64,000 nucleotides of DNA from Streptomyces sp. 3214.6 (GTDB lineage Bacteria; Actinomycetota; Actinomycetes; Streptomycetales; Streptomycetaceae): assembly GCF_900129855.1 (NCBI RefSeq), contig NZ_LT670819.1:4774001-4838000 (forward strand), given 5' to 3'. Shown one piece after another: positions 57,488-64,000 of the stretch. The notes under the pieces are model-generated. The model made no database searches. It was not told the origin of the DNA and was given only the letters and a program-made list of their open reading frames with translations. Position numbers and translations under genes: made by a program. Positions within the stretch are counted from its first letter, which is position 1. Each line of letters starts with the position of its first letter.

Positions 57488-58870
57488 TCACTGGGCGCGC
57501 CACTTCTGGTTCGGGGTTCCCGAGCACGTCCACAGCTGAAGCTTCGTACCGTTGCCGGTGCCGTTGTCCTTGGCGTCCACGCACTTGTTGGCCTGCGGGT
57601 TGACCAGGTCGAGGTCCTTGCTCAGGATGAACTGCTGGGCGGGGTTGCCACTGCAGTTGGCCAGCTGGATGACCGCGCCGTCGTCCCGCGAGCCCCAGGC
57701 GACGTCCATGCACAGGCCGAGCGAGCGTACGGTGCCGTCCTTGCCGAAGATCCACTTCTGGTTGGCCGAGCCGGCGCAGTCCCACAGCTGGAGCGGGGTG
57801 CCGTCCTTGCCCTTGCTGTTCTGTGCGTCGGTGACGTCGATGCACCGGTTCGAGGCCTGGCCGATGATGATGGCGCCGGGCACCGGTGTCGTCTTGCCGG
57901 AGCCGCCCGAACCGCCGGTGTCCTTCTTGCCGCCGCTGCCCGACCCCGAGGAGTCGCCGGAGCCGCCGGCCCCGGAGCCGCTGTCGTCCTTCTTCGGCGG
58001 GGCGGCCGGCGGCTGCTGCTCGGGCAACGGATCGGCGGAGGCGTCCACCTTGGGCGCGGACGGCGCGGAGACGGACGGGCTGGGCAGCGCGGTCGCTCCG
58101 GCCTCCGCGAGCTTCTCCCTGGTGTTGGTGCCGACCTGCGGCTTGTACGCCAGCCAGATCATCACGAACGCGATCGCCAGAGCCACACTCAGACTGAGAG
58201 CCGTCGCCAGCCAACGCGGCAGGAAACCACGCTGCACGAACGTCCCGTCCACCGACAACGGCACCGCACCCGACCGCTGCACACTCAACGCATACGGCCG
58301 CTGCTCCTTCGACCCGAACCAGATGACCTGACGCGGACGAAGCGTCGTATCCACGAACGCCGCCCGCCCCGGCTCGATCTGCACACTCCCCGGACTGAAC
58401 TCATACCCCAAGTGATCGCCCGTATCGGCACCCGCCACCGACGCCGTCACCCGCGTATTACCGAGATTGTCGATCGCCAACCGCGGACGCCCCCGGAACC
58501 GCCCCTTCACCGTCGGCGGCACCAACTCCGCCCGCACCTCCGTGAACGGCGTGACCGTCAGATTCCCCTCCGGAACAGTCACCGCCTCCGGATGCTCCGT
58601 CGGCGTAATACGCACCGCATACGGATTCGGCCCCGCCTTCGCATCCGAGGTGCGCGGCGGGGCGAAGGTCAACTCCACCGTCCCCGTCGTCCCCGGGAAC
58701 AGACGCAACGTCTGCGGCTCCACCGACGTCCACGGCGCCACCTGCCCAACGGGCTCAAAACGGTACTCGTCGACCACATCACCGGTGTTGCGCACACGCA
58801 GCCGCACGGTCGTACTGCCGCCGGGGTCCACGGTCGCCGCGGCCGGTTCCAGAGAGGTCCACAGAGTCAC
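57488..58870 (-). CDS. Single-pass membrane protein with Ig-like N-terminus and ricin-B lectin C-terminus, CIS locus paralogue A
   Basis: A 460-aa protein without signal peptide. Residues 1-215 are beta-sandwich modules (TVRLRVRNTGDVVDEYRFEP near 20; LRLFPGTTGTVELTFAPP near 55; PRLAIDNLGNTRVTASVAG near 128). One membrane helix follows (WLATALSLSVALAIAFVMIWL, about 220-242), flanked by Arg on the N-side, so the N-terminal half should be inside the cell. A Pro/Gly/Ser linker leads to a ricin-type trefoil (NRCIDVTDAQNSKGKDGTPL; LQLWDCAGSANQKW; LQLWTCSGTPNQKW) that would bind glycans outside. Residues 1 to about 255 are almost identical to paralogue B at DNA level. S. coelicolor CIS loci, as I recall, carry comparable proteins. 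Confidence 0.85.
   Translation of the reverse strand: MTLWTSLEPAAATVDPGGSTTVRLRVRNTGDVVDEYRFEPVGQVAPWTSVEPQTLRLFPGTTGTVELTFAPPRTSDAKAGPNPYAVRITPTEHPEAVTVPEGNLTVTPFTEVRAELVPPTVKGRFRGRPRLAIDNLGNTRVTASVAGADTGDHLGYEFSPGSVQIEPGRAAFVDTTLRPRQVIWFGSKEQRPYALSVQRSGAVPLSVDGTFVQRGFLPRWLATALSLSVALAIAFVMIWLAYKPQVGTNTREKLAEAGATALPSPSVSAPSAPKVDASADPLPEQQPPAAPPKKDDSGSGAGGSGDSSGSGSGGKKDTGGSGGSGKTTPVPGAIIIGQASNRCIDVTDAQNSKGKDGTPLQLWDCAGSANQKWIFGKDGTVRSLGLCMDVAWGSRDDGAVIQLANCSGNPAQQFILSKDLDLVNPQANKCVDAKDNGTGNGTKLQLWTCSGTPNQKWRAQ
58111..58806. repeat. Duplicated ~700-bp block, copy A (5' half of the lectin protein gene)
   Basis: This block matches 59665-60360 with a constant offset of 1554 bp, no gaps, and only two mismatches that I could see. 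It encodes the cytoplasmic Ig-like half and the membrane helix. Its codons (many GGT, CGT, TTG, AGT) are less GC3-biased than in the flanking lectin part and in neighbouring genes. Confidence 0.9.
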
Positions 58871-59008
58871 CTGGCGACGCTACGACGCGGGGCGAGGGCC
58901 CGTCAGGAAGCCGCAGGGCACGACCGCTGCCCGAAAGGGACGGCAGGTCGTGCCCCCGCACACGGTTTCAGAGCGTCTCCGAGCGCCTCCGAGCTGCTTC
59001 CGATCGGC

Positions 59009-60424
59009 TCAGACCGTGAAGCGGACCGCCTCCAGCTGGAGCTTCTGCTCCATGGGGCTGCCGCCGTAGATCCAGTCTCCGTCCTTGGTGCAGCCGTTGC
59101 CCAGCCAGCCCCGGTCCTTGATGTGCGGGTTCTGGCAGACGGAGCCCTCGAACGTCTTGATCGTGTAGCCCTCCATCGCCGCGACCGCCGGCTTGCTGGA
59201 GCCCATGTACATGTTGACGCCGTCGGAGGCCTTCGACCACTTGTCCCCGGTCAGCCAGCCCCCGACCACATGGGCGGCGTTGCCCGTGACACCGCCGGTC
59301 CTCGCCGTGGCGATGTTGAGGGCCTTGATGGGCAGGTTCTTGCCGGTCGTACCGGCGATCGCGCCGTCGCATACCGGGGCCTGCCAGCCCTGGTCCGCCA
59401 CATAGGCGCGGTAGCAGATGTGCCGCCCGTCGCTGCGCGCCGCGAGCTTGTTCACGGCGTCGGCCGCCGTCTCCTGCTTGGGCTTCGCGGGAGCCTTCGA
59501 CTCGCCGCCCCCGCCCCCGCCCCCATCCCCGCCCCCGCCGTTGGCCGGGGCCGGGCTGGTGGCGGGCGCCTCGACCACGGCGGGGGCGGTAGGGGTGGGT
59601 ACCAGGGCCGGGGCGCTGGGCGCCGCCGAGGGGCTGGGCGCCAGGGTGCTGACGCCGGCCGCGAGCTTCTCCCTGGTGTTGGTGCCGACCTGCGGCTTGT
59701 ACGCCAGCCAGATCATCACGAACGCGATCGCCAGAGCCACACTCAGACTGAGAGCCGTCGCCAGCCAACGCGGCAGGAAACCACGCTGCACGAACGTCCC
59801 GTCCACCGACAACGGCACCGCACCCGACCGCTGCACACTCAACGCATACGGCCGCTGCTCCTTCGACCCGAACCAGATGACCTGACGCGGACGAAGCGTC
59901 GTATCCACGAACGCCGCCCGCCCCGGCTCGATCTGCACACTCCCCGGACTGAACTCATACCCCAAGTGATCGCCCGTATCGGCACCCGCCACCGACGCCG
60001 TCACCCGCGTATTACCGAGATTGTCGATCGCCAACCGCGGACGCCCCCGGAACCGCCCCTTCACCGTCGGCGGCACCAACTCCGCCCGCACCTCCGTGAA
60101 CGGCGTGACCGTCAGATTCCCCTCCGGAACAGTCACCGCCTCCGGATGCTCCGTCGGCGTAATACGCACCGCATACGGATTCGGCCCCGCCTTCGCATCC
60201 GAGGTGCGCGGCGGCGCGAAGGTCAACTCCACCGTCCCCGTCGTCCCCGGGAACAGACGCAACGTCTGCGGCTCCACCGACGTCCACGGCGCCACCTGCC
60301 CAACGGGCTCAAAACGGTACTCGTCGACCACATCACCGGTGTTACGCACACGCAGCCGCACGGTCGCCCGGCTGCCGGGGTCGACGGTGACGGAGGAGGG
60401 TTCGAGGGAAGTCCACAGGCTCAC
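59009..60424 (-). CDS. Single-pass membrane protein with Ig-like N-terminus and ChW-like C-terminus, CIS locus paralogue B
   Basis: A 471-aa protein. The first ~255 residues, including the Ig-like modules and membrane helix, repeat paralogue A almost exactly; only the first 25 residues differ noticeably. After a Pro/Ala and Gly-rich linker the exterior domain is different: CYRAYVADQGWQAPVCDGAIAG near residue 350, with GTTGKNLPIKALNI, resembles clostridial hydrophobic-W (ChW) repeats. A second, more divergent unit (NPHIKDRGWLGNGC ... LQLEAVRF) ends the protein. Four or more Cys may form disulfides outside. Like paralogue A it probably spans the membrane once with the Ig-like part inside. Confidence 0.82.
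   Translation of the reverse strand: MSLWTSLEPSSVTVDPGSRATVRLRVRNTGDVVDEYRFEPVGQVAPWTSVEPQTLRLFPGTTGTVELTFAPPRTSDAKAGPNPYAVRITPTEHPEAVTVPEGNLTVTPFTEVRAELVPPTVKGRFRGRPRLAIDNLGNTRVTASVAGADTGDHLGYEFSPGSVQIEPGRAAFVDTTLRPRQVIWFGSKEQRPYALSVQRSGAVPLSVDGTFVQRGFLPRWLATALSLSVALAIAFVMIWLAYKPQVGTNTREKLAAGVSTLAPSPSAAPSAPALVPTPTAPAVVEAPATSPAPANGGGGDGGGGGGGESKAPAKPKQETAADAVNKLAARSDGRHICYRAYVADQGWQAPVCDGAIAGTTGKNLPIKALNIATARTGGVTGNAAHVVGGWLTGDKWSKASDGVNMYMGSSKPAVAAMEGYTIKTFEGSVCQNPHIKDRGWLGNGCTKDGDWIYGGSPMEQKLQLEAVRFTV
59665..60360. repeat. Duplicated ~700-bp block, copy B (5' half of the ChW protein gene)
   Basis: Partner of 58111-58806. Two visible differences are GGCGGCGCG against GGCGGGGCG and GTGTTACGC against GTGTTGCGC. 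The identity ends abruptly at the linker, where the exterior domains begin. Confidence 0.9.
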
Positions 60425-60557
60425 GCACCGACGCTACGGGGAGGGCGGCGGGCGGGGTCAGAGGCCGGGGGGCAGGGTGCGTGCCCCGCAGGACCGGCCG
60501 GGCTGCCCTCCTGGTCGACAGCAGACCGACGCGAACAGGCGGACCGTGACGCAGCTG

Positions 60558-60888
60558 TCAGGCCGTGGCCCGGACGATCAGCGTGCCGATGTGCCCAGGC
60601 TCCGGGGACTCCACCACAACGGCACTTCGCGCCCGCACGCTGCACCATGCGCGGCGACAGGTCCACGCCGGTCGCCTTGACGCCCTGCTGAGCGAGGTGG
60701 GCGAGGGCGCGGCCGGTGCCGCAGCCGATCTCCAGAACGGACTCCGGGGTGCCGAGGAGTTCGGGGCCGGGGCCGTGGCCGGAGTACTGCGTCCAGCAGA
60801 ACGACAACTCGGCGTCGTCCTTGAACGCGGACTCGGCGTAGGCGTCCCACAGTTCGGTCTCGGCGGCGATGTCATGCGGTACGGGCAC
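60558..60888 (-). pseudogene. Class I SAM-dependent methyltransferase, internally deleted and frameshifted
   Basis: From ATG 60888 the frame gives a good methyltransferase N-terminus: WDAYAESAFKDDAELSF, then SAM-binding VLEIGCGTGRALAHLA near residue 50 and VKATGVDLSPRMVQRA near 70. Beyond that the frame turns into nonsense. A different frame supplies what looks like a C-terminal end (EPGHIGTLIVRATA, stop at 60558). A typical member has over 200 aa, so the middle has been lost by a frame-breaking deletion. The ATG has no obvious strong ribosome-binding site. Confidence 0.65.
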
Positions 60889-61314
60889 AGCTGTTCCTCT
60901 TGTTGTCGGGTGCGGGGAGCCCCCGCCCTCGGGGAGCTGTGAGGACGGGGGCGACTGTAGCGGGGGTCAGTGGCTGTCGGGGACCTTGTCGTCGCACGGC
61001 GAGCAGTCCGCGCCGTCGATGGCCCACAGCTCTTCGTCGATCGCCCAGCCCTGGCTCTTCAGGAAGTCGCCGGTGCGCAGGCACAGGCCGTCGCCGGGCG
61101 GTGATCGACCGCAATGGGCTCGGACAGCGAAGCCGCGCTGCACGCCTGCTACGCCGCGCGGGAGCCTCCCGCCGCGAACTGAGATACACGTCATCGTGAA
61201 CTCCGGTTCGTGGCGGGAGGAACGGTCTGCGGTCCCCAACGCGTACGCGCTTCCATTCGCCTGTTCGCCGTCAGGTCGAGGTCGTCGCCGAGGGGCTTCC
61301 GTGATGGGAGGTGG
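60889..61314. other. Region with unassigned coding fragments
   Basis: No complete gene is recognised in these 426 bp. A reverse frame ending at 60967 reads GDGLCLRTGDFLKSQGWAID then ADCSPCDDKVPDSH. Its codon bias and a CSPC motif look genuine, but it lacks a convincing start. A forward frame ending at 61182 reads MGSDSEAALHACYAAREPPA. Both may be ends of decayed genes, consistent with the adjacent methyltransferase pseudogene. Confidence 0.4.
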
Positions 61315-61686
61315 TTACGGTCGTGGCTCGCCACGCCCCTCGGGCACGGGCTGCCCGTGGCCGCCTTCGTACTCTTCGTCGTCCCCGGTGTCCGCTACGG
61401 GCAAGCGCCCGCCGCGGGACTCGGCGACGCGCAGGGCGTCGGTCAGGCACTCGGCAAGCCGGATGCCGGCGTAGCGGACTTCGGCGTACGGCGACCTGGG
61501 GTCGTCCAGCACCTGGCGCGCGAGGCCGAGCACGTCGGTGCCGGTGGCGAGCTGGACGGCCTCCAGGTCGTCGGCGAGACGGGAGAGGCGGCTGCCCTTG
61601 TCGTCGGTCACCAGGTAACAGGGTTTGCCCTCGGGGGTCGGCCAGGGCAGGAGTCGGGGGGTGGTCACGCCGTTCAGGTATTCCAT
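61315..61686 (-). CDS. Conserved actinobacterial small protein, function unknown (partner of 61686-61976)
   Basis: A 123-aa protein starting MEYLNGVTTPRLLPWPTPEGK, followed by CYLVTDDKGSRLSRLADDLE. I recall this opening from many Streptomyces hypothetical proteins that occur beside a GntR regulator. The C-terminus is acidic and Gly-rich (VADTGDDEEYEGGH). Its ATG overlaps the upstream gene's stop (ATGA). No catalytic motif is apparent. Confidence 0.7.
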   Translation of the reverse strand: MEYLNGVTTPRLLPWPTPEGKPCYLVTDDKGSRLSRLADDLEAVQLATGTDVLGLARQVLDDPRSPYAEVRYAGIRLAECLTDALRVAESRGGRLPVADTGDDEEYEGGHGQPVPEGRGEPRP

Positions 61687-61976
61687 CAGGCGGCCACTCC
61701 CTGCGCGCCGACGATGTGTTGGTCCAGGTCGATCCCGAAGTCGGCGGCGAGCACGAGGGCGAGCCGACGGCGCTGTTGGAGGGCGGCCTCCCGGGTGACG
61801 AGGCCGTACGGGGAGCGGTGGAGGGGGAGGTGCGGGGGCAGGGGGGTGGAGTCGTGGCGTACTGCGGTGAAGTGCAGGCAGAGGTGGGGATGGCGGTGGG
61901 TGCGGCGCCGTTTGCCTGTGCCGGGCGCGAAGAGAAGGCGCACCCAATGGAGGGTGCGGCGGATAAGGTCGTGCAC
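61686..61976 (-). CDS. Small basic protein, function unknown
   Basis: A 96-aa protein from GTG 61976, preceded by AAGGAGCGTCGAC. It is Arg/His-rich (VHDLIRRTLHWVRLLFAPGTGKRRRTH) and continues SPYGLVTREAALQQRRRLAL then ADFGIDLDQHIVGA. It is translationally coupled to 61315-61686. Together with the divergent GntR gene it forms a small regulatory module common in streptomycetes, here sitting inside the CIS locus. Confidence 0.68.
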   Translation of the reverse strand: MHDLIRRTLHWVRLLFAPGTGKRRRTHRHPHLCLHFTAVRHDSTPLPPHLPLHRSPYGLVTREAALQQRRRLALVLAADFGIDLDQHIVGAQGVAA

Positions 61977-62011
61977 GTCGACGCTCCTTGTAAGCGTTGG
62001 CCATGCCCCGG

Positions 62012-62027
62012 GAGGTCTAGCCACCTC
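62012..62027. promoter_or_regulatory. Inverted repeat, possible GntR operator
   Basis: GAGGT-CTAGCC-ACCTC lies between the divergent small-protein and GntR genes. GGTCTAG-type cores are common for GntR-like sites in streptomycetes, so autoregulation is plausible. Confidence 0.35.
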
Positions 62028-62159
62028 GCCGGGGTCTTGTCGTTTTCGACCATACCGGGAACTGCGTCCCCCTGCACCCTTCTGAGTACTACTGCGTCCC
62101 ACCGCGCTAAGACGCGTTCCAACCCTGCGTTACGCGCTGGGCTGCGGCACGGTGGAACG

Positions 62160-62429
62160 ATGAGTGAGCTTCCGCGCTACGAGTACGTGAAACTCGCCGA
62201 TGCCATCGCGGCAGACATCGGCTCCGGCAAATTGCCGCAGGGGGCCGCGCTGCCCGGCGAGCGAGCCATGACGGAACTACACGGCGTGAGCATCGGCACG
62301 GTGCGCCGCGCCATCGTTGAACTGCGGAAACGAGGGCTTGTCGCAACCCTGCCCGCGAAGGGGACGTACGTCATCGGCATGCCGGAGCCACTCAGCGACA
62401 CACCCCCGGAGGGCGGACCGGACGACTGA
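62160..62429 (+). CDS. Short GntR-family regulator (winged helix only)
   Basis: An 89-aa protein consisting of a GntR DNA-binding domain and no effector domain: YEYVKLADAIAADIGSGKLPQGAALPGERAMTELHGVSIGTVRRAIVELRKRGLVATLPAKGTYV. The helix-turn-helix is around residues 36-60. ATG 62160 follows GGTGGAACG. It is divergent from the two small genes. An upstream-facing role in CIS control is possible but not shown. Confidence 0.85.
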   Translation: MSELPRYEYVKLADAIAADIGSGKLPQGAALPGERAMTELHGVSIGTVRRAIVELRKRGLVATLPAKGTYVIGMPEPLSDTPPEGGPDD

Positions 62430-62462
62430 GAAGAGCCACGCGGTGTGTCGCGCGGCCTCTTC
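62430..62462 (+). terminator. Hairpin after the GntR gene
   Basis: GAAGAG at 62430 pairs with CTCTTC ending at 62462, with an inner CGCG/CGCG pairing around TGTGT. It starts right after the GntR stop. The sheath gene therefore probably has its own promoter in 62463-62640. Confidence 0.7.
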
Positions 62463-62646
62463 GCTGACGAGCCCGTACCGCCTCTGGAGCGTTTCAGGGA
62501 GCCGCCCACCCCCGGGTACGGCCCGGCACGTTGCCCTCAAGGACACCAACCGTGCCCCCAGACGTGCACCGAGGGCCGTTTCGACGGACGCGCTTCGCGC
62601 GTGACGGTGAAAGACGTCCTGACGCGTACCCCGAGGAGAGCACAGC

Positions 62647-64000
62647 ATGCCGTCCTACCTGTCGCCCGGCGTATACGTCGAGGAGGTGGCCAGCGGCTCC
62701 CGCCCGATCGAGGGGGTGGGCACCTCGGTGGCGGCCTTCGTCGGGCTCGCCCCGACCGGCCCGCTCAACGAGCCGACCCTGGTGACCAACTGGACCCAGT
62801 ACGTGGCGGCGTTCGGTGACTTCACCGACGGCTACTACCTGGCGCACTCCGTCTACGGGTTCTTCAACAACGGCGGTTCCGCCGCCTACGTCGTCCGCGT
62901 CGGCGGTTCCGCGGCGGGCGCGGGCGGCGACGCCAAGTCCCCGGCGGCCGTGACCGGTTCCGCCGCCCCCGCCGCGCTGCCGGCCGGCGAGCCCCGGCAG
63001 CTCGGCACGTTCGCCGTGACGGCCGTGGCGCCCGGCAACCTGAGCGTCGAGGTCGCGGACGCGGAGGGCGAGGGCCCCGCCGAGCGCTTCAAGCTGATCG
63101 TCAAGGATGGCGACAAGGCCGTCGAGACGTTCGACGTGTCGGCGAAGAAGGGCAACCGCTCCTACGTCGTCACGCAGGTCAAGGAGCGCTCCAAGCTCAT
63201 CACCGTGACCGAGGCCGCGCCGGCGGCGCAGCTGGCCCGCCCGGACAACCAGACGGTCGCGCTGCCGGCGGCCCCGGCGTCCGCCGCGCCCGCCGTGCCC
63301 TCGGAGGAAGCGGCCACGGTCGGCCCGGCCCAGTACCTGGGCGACAGCTCCGACCGCACCGGCTTCGGCGGCCTGGAGGCCGTCGACGAGGTGTCCATGG
63401 TCGCGGTGCCCGACCTGATGGCCGCCTACCAGCGCGGCGCGATCGACCTGGAGCAGGTCAAGGCCGTCCAGCTCGGCCTGATCGCGCACTGCGAGCTGAT
63501 GGGCGACCGCGTGGCGATCATCGACCCGCCGCCGGGCCTGAACGCCCGTCAGATCCGGGTCTGGCGCCAGGAGACGGCCGGCTACGACTCCAAGTACGCG
63601 GCCCTGTACTACCCGTGGATCAAGTCCTTCGACCCGGCGTCCGGCCAGGCCCGGCTGATCCCGCCGAGCGGTCACGTGGCCGGCGTGTGGGCCCGCAACG
63701 ACTCCGAGCGGGGCGTCCACAAGGCTCCCGCCAACGAGGTCGTGCGCGGCGCGGTGGACCTGGAGATCCAGATCACGCGCGGCGAGCAGGACCTCCTCAA
63801 CCCGATCGGCGTGAACTGCATCCGGGCGTTCCCGGGCCGGGGCATCCGCATCTGGGGCGCCCGCACCCTGTCCTCCGACCCGGCCTGGCGCTACCTGAAC
63901 GTCCGCCGGTACTTCAACTACCTGGAGGAGTCGATCCTGATCGGCACCCAGTGGGTGGTGTTCGAGCCGAACGACCACGCACTGTGGGCCCGGATCCGGC
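62647..64000 (+). CDS. CIS contractile sheath protein (phage tail sheath family), cut by window edge
   Basis: 451 codons are visible and the frame is open at the end. The start MPSYLSPGVYVEEVASGSRP is the classic sheath N-terminus. TSVAAFVGLAPTGPLNEPTLV near residue 27 and VYGFFNNGGSAAYVVRVGG near 72 follow. An insertion domain from about 90 to 225, rich in Ala/Pro at its borders, precedes the conserved core (VSMVAVPDLMAAYQRG near 250; DRVAIIDPP near 290; YPWIKSFDP near 318; RGIRIWGARTLSSDPAWRYLNVRRYFNYLEESI near 398). It forms the contractile outer cylinder of the particle. GAGGAGAGCACAGC precedes ATG 62647. Tube, baseplate and spike genes should follow beyond the window. Confidence 0.95.
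   Translation, partial: MPSYLSPGVYVEEVASGSRPIEGVGTSVAAFVGLAPTGPLNEPTLVTNWTQYVAAFGDFTDGYYLAHSVYGFFNNGGSAAYVVRVGGSAAGAGGDAKSPAAVTGSAAPAALPAGEPRQLGTFAVTAVAPGNLSVEVADAEGEGPAERFKLIVKDGDKAVETFDVSAKKGNRSYVVTQVKERSKLITVTEAAPAAQLARPDNQTVALPAAPASAAPAVPSEEAATVGPAQYLGDSSDRTGFGGLEAVDEVSMVAVPDLMAAYQRGAIDLEQVKAVQLGLIAHCELMGDRVAIIDPPPGLNARQIRVWRQETAGYDSKYAALYYPWIKSFDPASGQARLIPPSGHVAGVWARNDSERGVHKAPANEVVRGAVDLEIQITRGEQDLLNPIGVNCIRAFPGRGIRIWGARTLSSDPAWRYLNVRRYFNYLEESILIGTQWVVFEPNDHALWARIR

Noticed and set aside
57488..60424. Reading the two anchors as secreted hydrolases
   Set aside because: No signal peptide or catalytic motif; the membrane helix lies mid-protein and the C-terminal domains are binding domains.
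62494..63978. Reverse-strand frame of 494 codons at the right end
   Set aside because: Opposite strand carries an unmistakable sheath protein with a good ribosome-binding site.
54609..64000. An ordinary contractile-tail prophage
   Set aside because: DUF4255 and Pvc15-like ATPase genes are markers of extracellular/cytoplasmic injection systems; no integrase, capsid or terminase gene is seen in the window.
1..64000. tRNA, rRNA or riboswitch genes
   Set aside because: Intergenic regions were scanned by eye for cloverleaf arms and conserved riboswitch cores; none was convincing.

Overview
The window is very GC-rich, with strongly GC-biased third codon positions, frequent GTG starts, ATGA-type overlaps between genes, and many gene families typical of Streptomyces: CU044_5270 and SCO2400-like proteins, SpoIIE/HATPase fusions, large LuxR-ATPases, and a cytoplasmic contractile injection system (CIS). 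I read it as chromosomal DNA of a Streptomyces or close relative. No rRNA, tRNA, CRISPR array or IS element was recognised.

Layout. 1-1436: a DrrAB-like exporter (permease cut by the window edge). 1630-3588: a tight operon of a HemK-like methyltransferase, a CDGSH Fe-S protein and a haem-oxygenase-like diiron protein. 3691-13229: a co-directional metabolic run (F420/LLM oxidoreductase, isochorismatase-type hydrolase, YdiJ-like FAD/Fe-S dehydrogenase, PoxB-like ThDP enzyme, enolase-superfamily enzyme, GH15). 13277-14795: SRPBCC protein and lipoprotein NodB deacetylase. 14972-18119: complete xylose-type ABC importer. 18238-20727: PAS-GAF-SpoIIE-HATPase phosphatase. 21053-23352: cold-shock protein, DEAD-box helicase, SCO5918-like protein. 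23399-28423: HxlR regulator, two-component pair, small membrane protein, MarR/hydrolase divergon. 28545-39091: an unusual pst-like locus with three secreted substrate-binding-type proteins and a sortase-fold protein lacking its catalytic residues. 39111-44964: sigma factor with CU044_5270 partner, Rieske oxygenase, PL9 pectate lyase, SCO2400-like protein. 45055-50623: TerB, DUF952, a second cold-shock/DEAD-box module, TetR/DUF1772 divergon, gene remnants, VOC protein. 50692-64000: the left side of a CIS locus.

The CIS region has a large LuxR-ATPase divergent from a small LuxR regulator, then a DUF4255 (Afp16/Pvc16-like) tube protein, an AAA+ ATPase (Afp15-like) and, at the right edge, the sheath gene. 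Between ATPase and sheath lie two oppositely oriented, single-pass membrane proteins. They share an almost identical N-terminal half (about 700 bp) but carry different extracytoplasmic domains: a ricin-B lectin in one, ChW-like repeats in the other. They are candidates for anchoring the injection machine to the membrane and wall.

Other recurring themes are duplication (two cold-shock modules, each with a long hairpin between its genes; the duplicated CIS anchors), many short tandem repeats at gene ends, and clear gene decay (a truncated DUF4287 gene, a divergent kinase/acetyltransferase pair that lost both 5' halves, and a collapsed methyltransferase). All functional statements come from reading motifs by eye; no database search was run.
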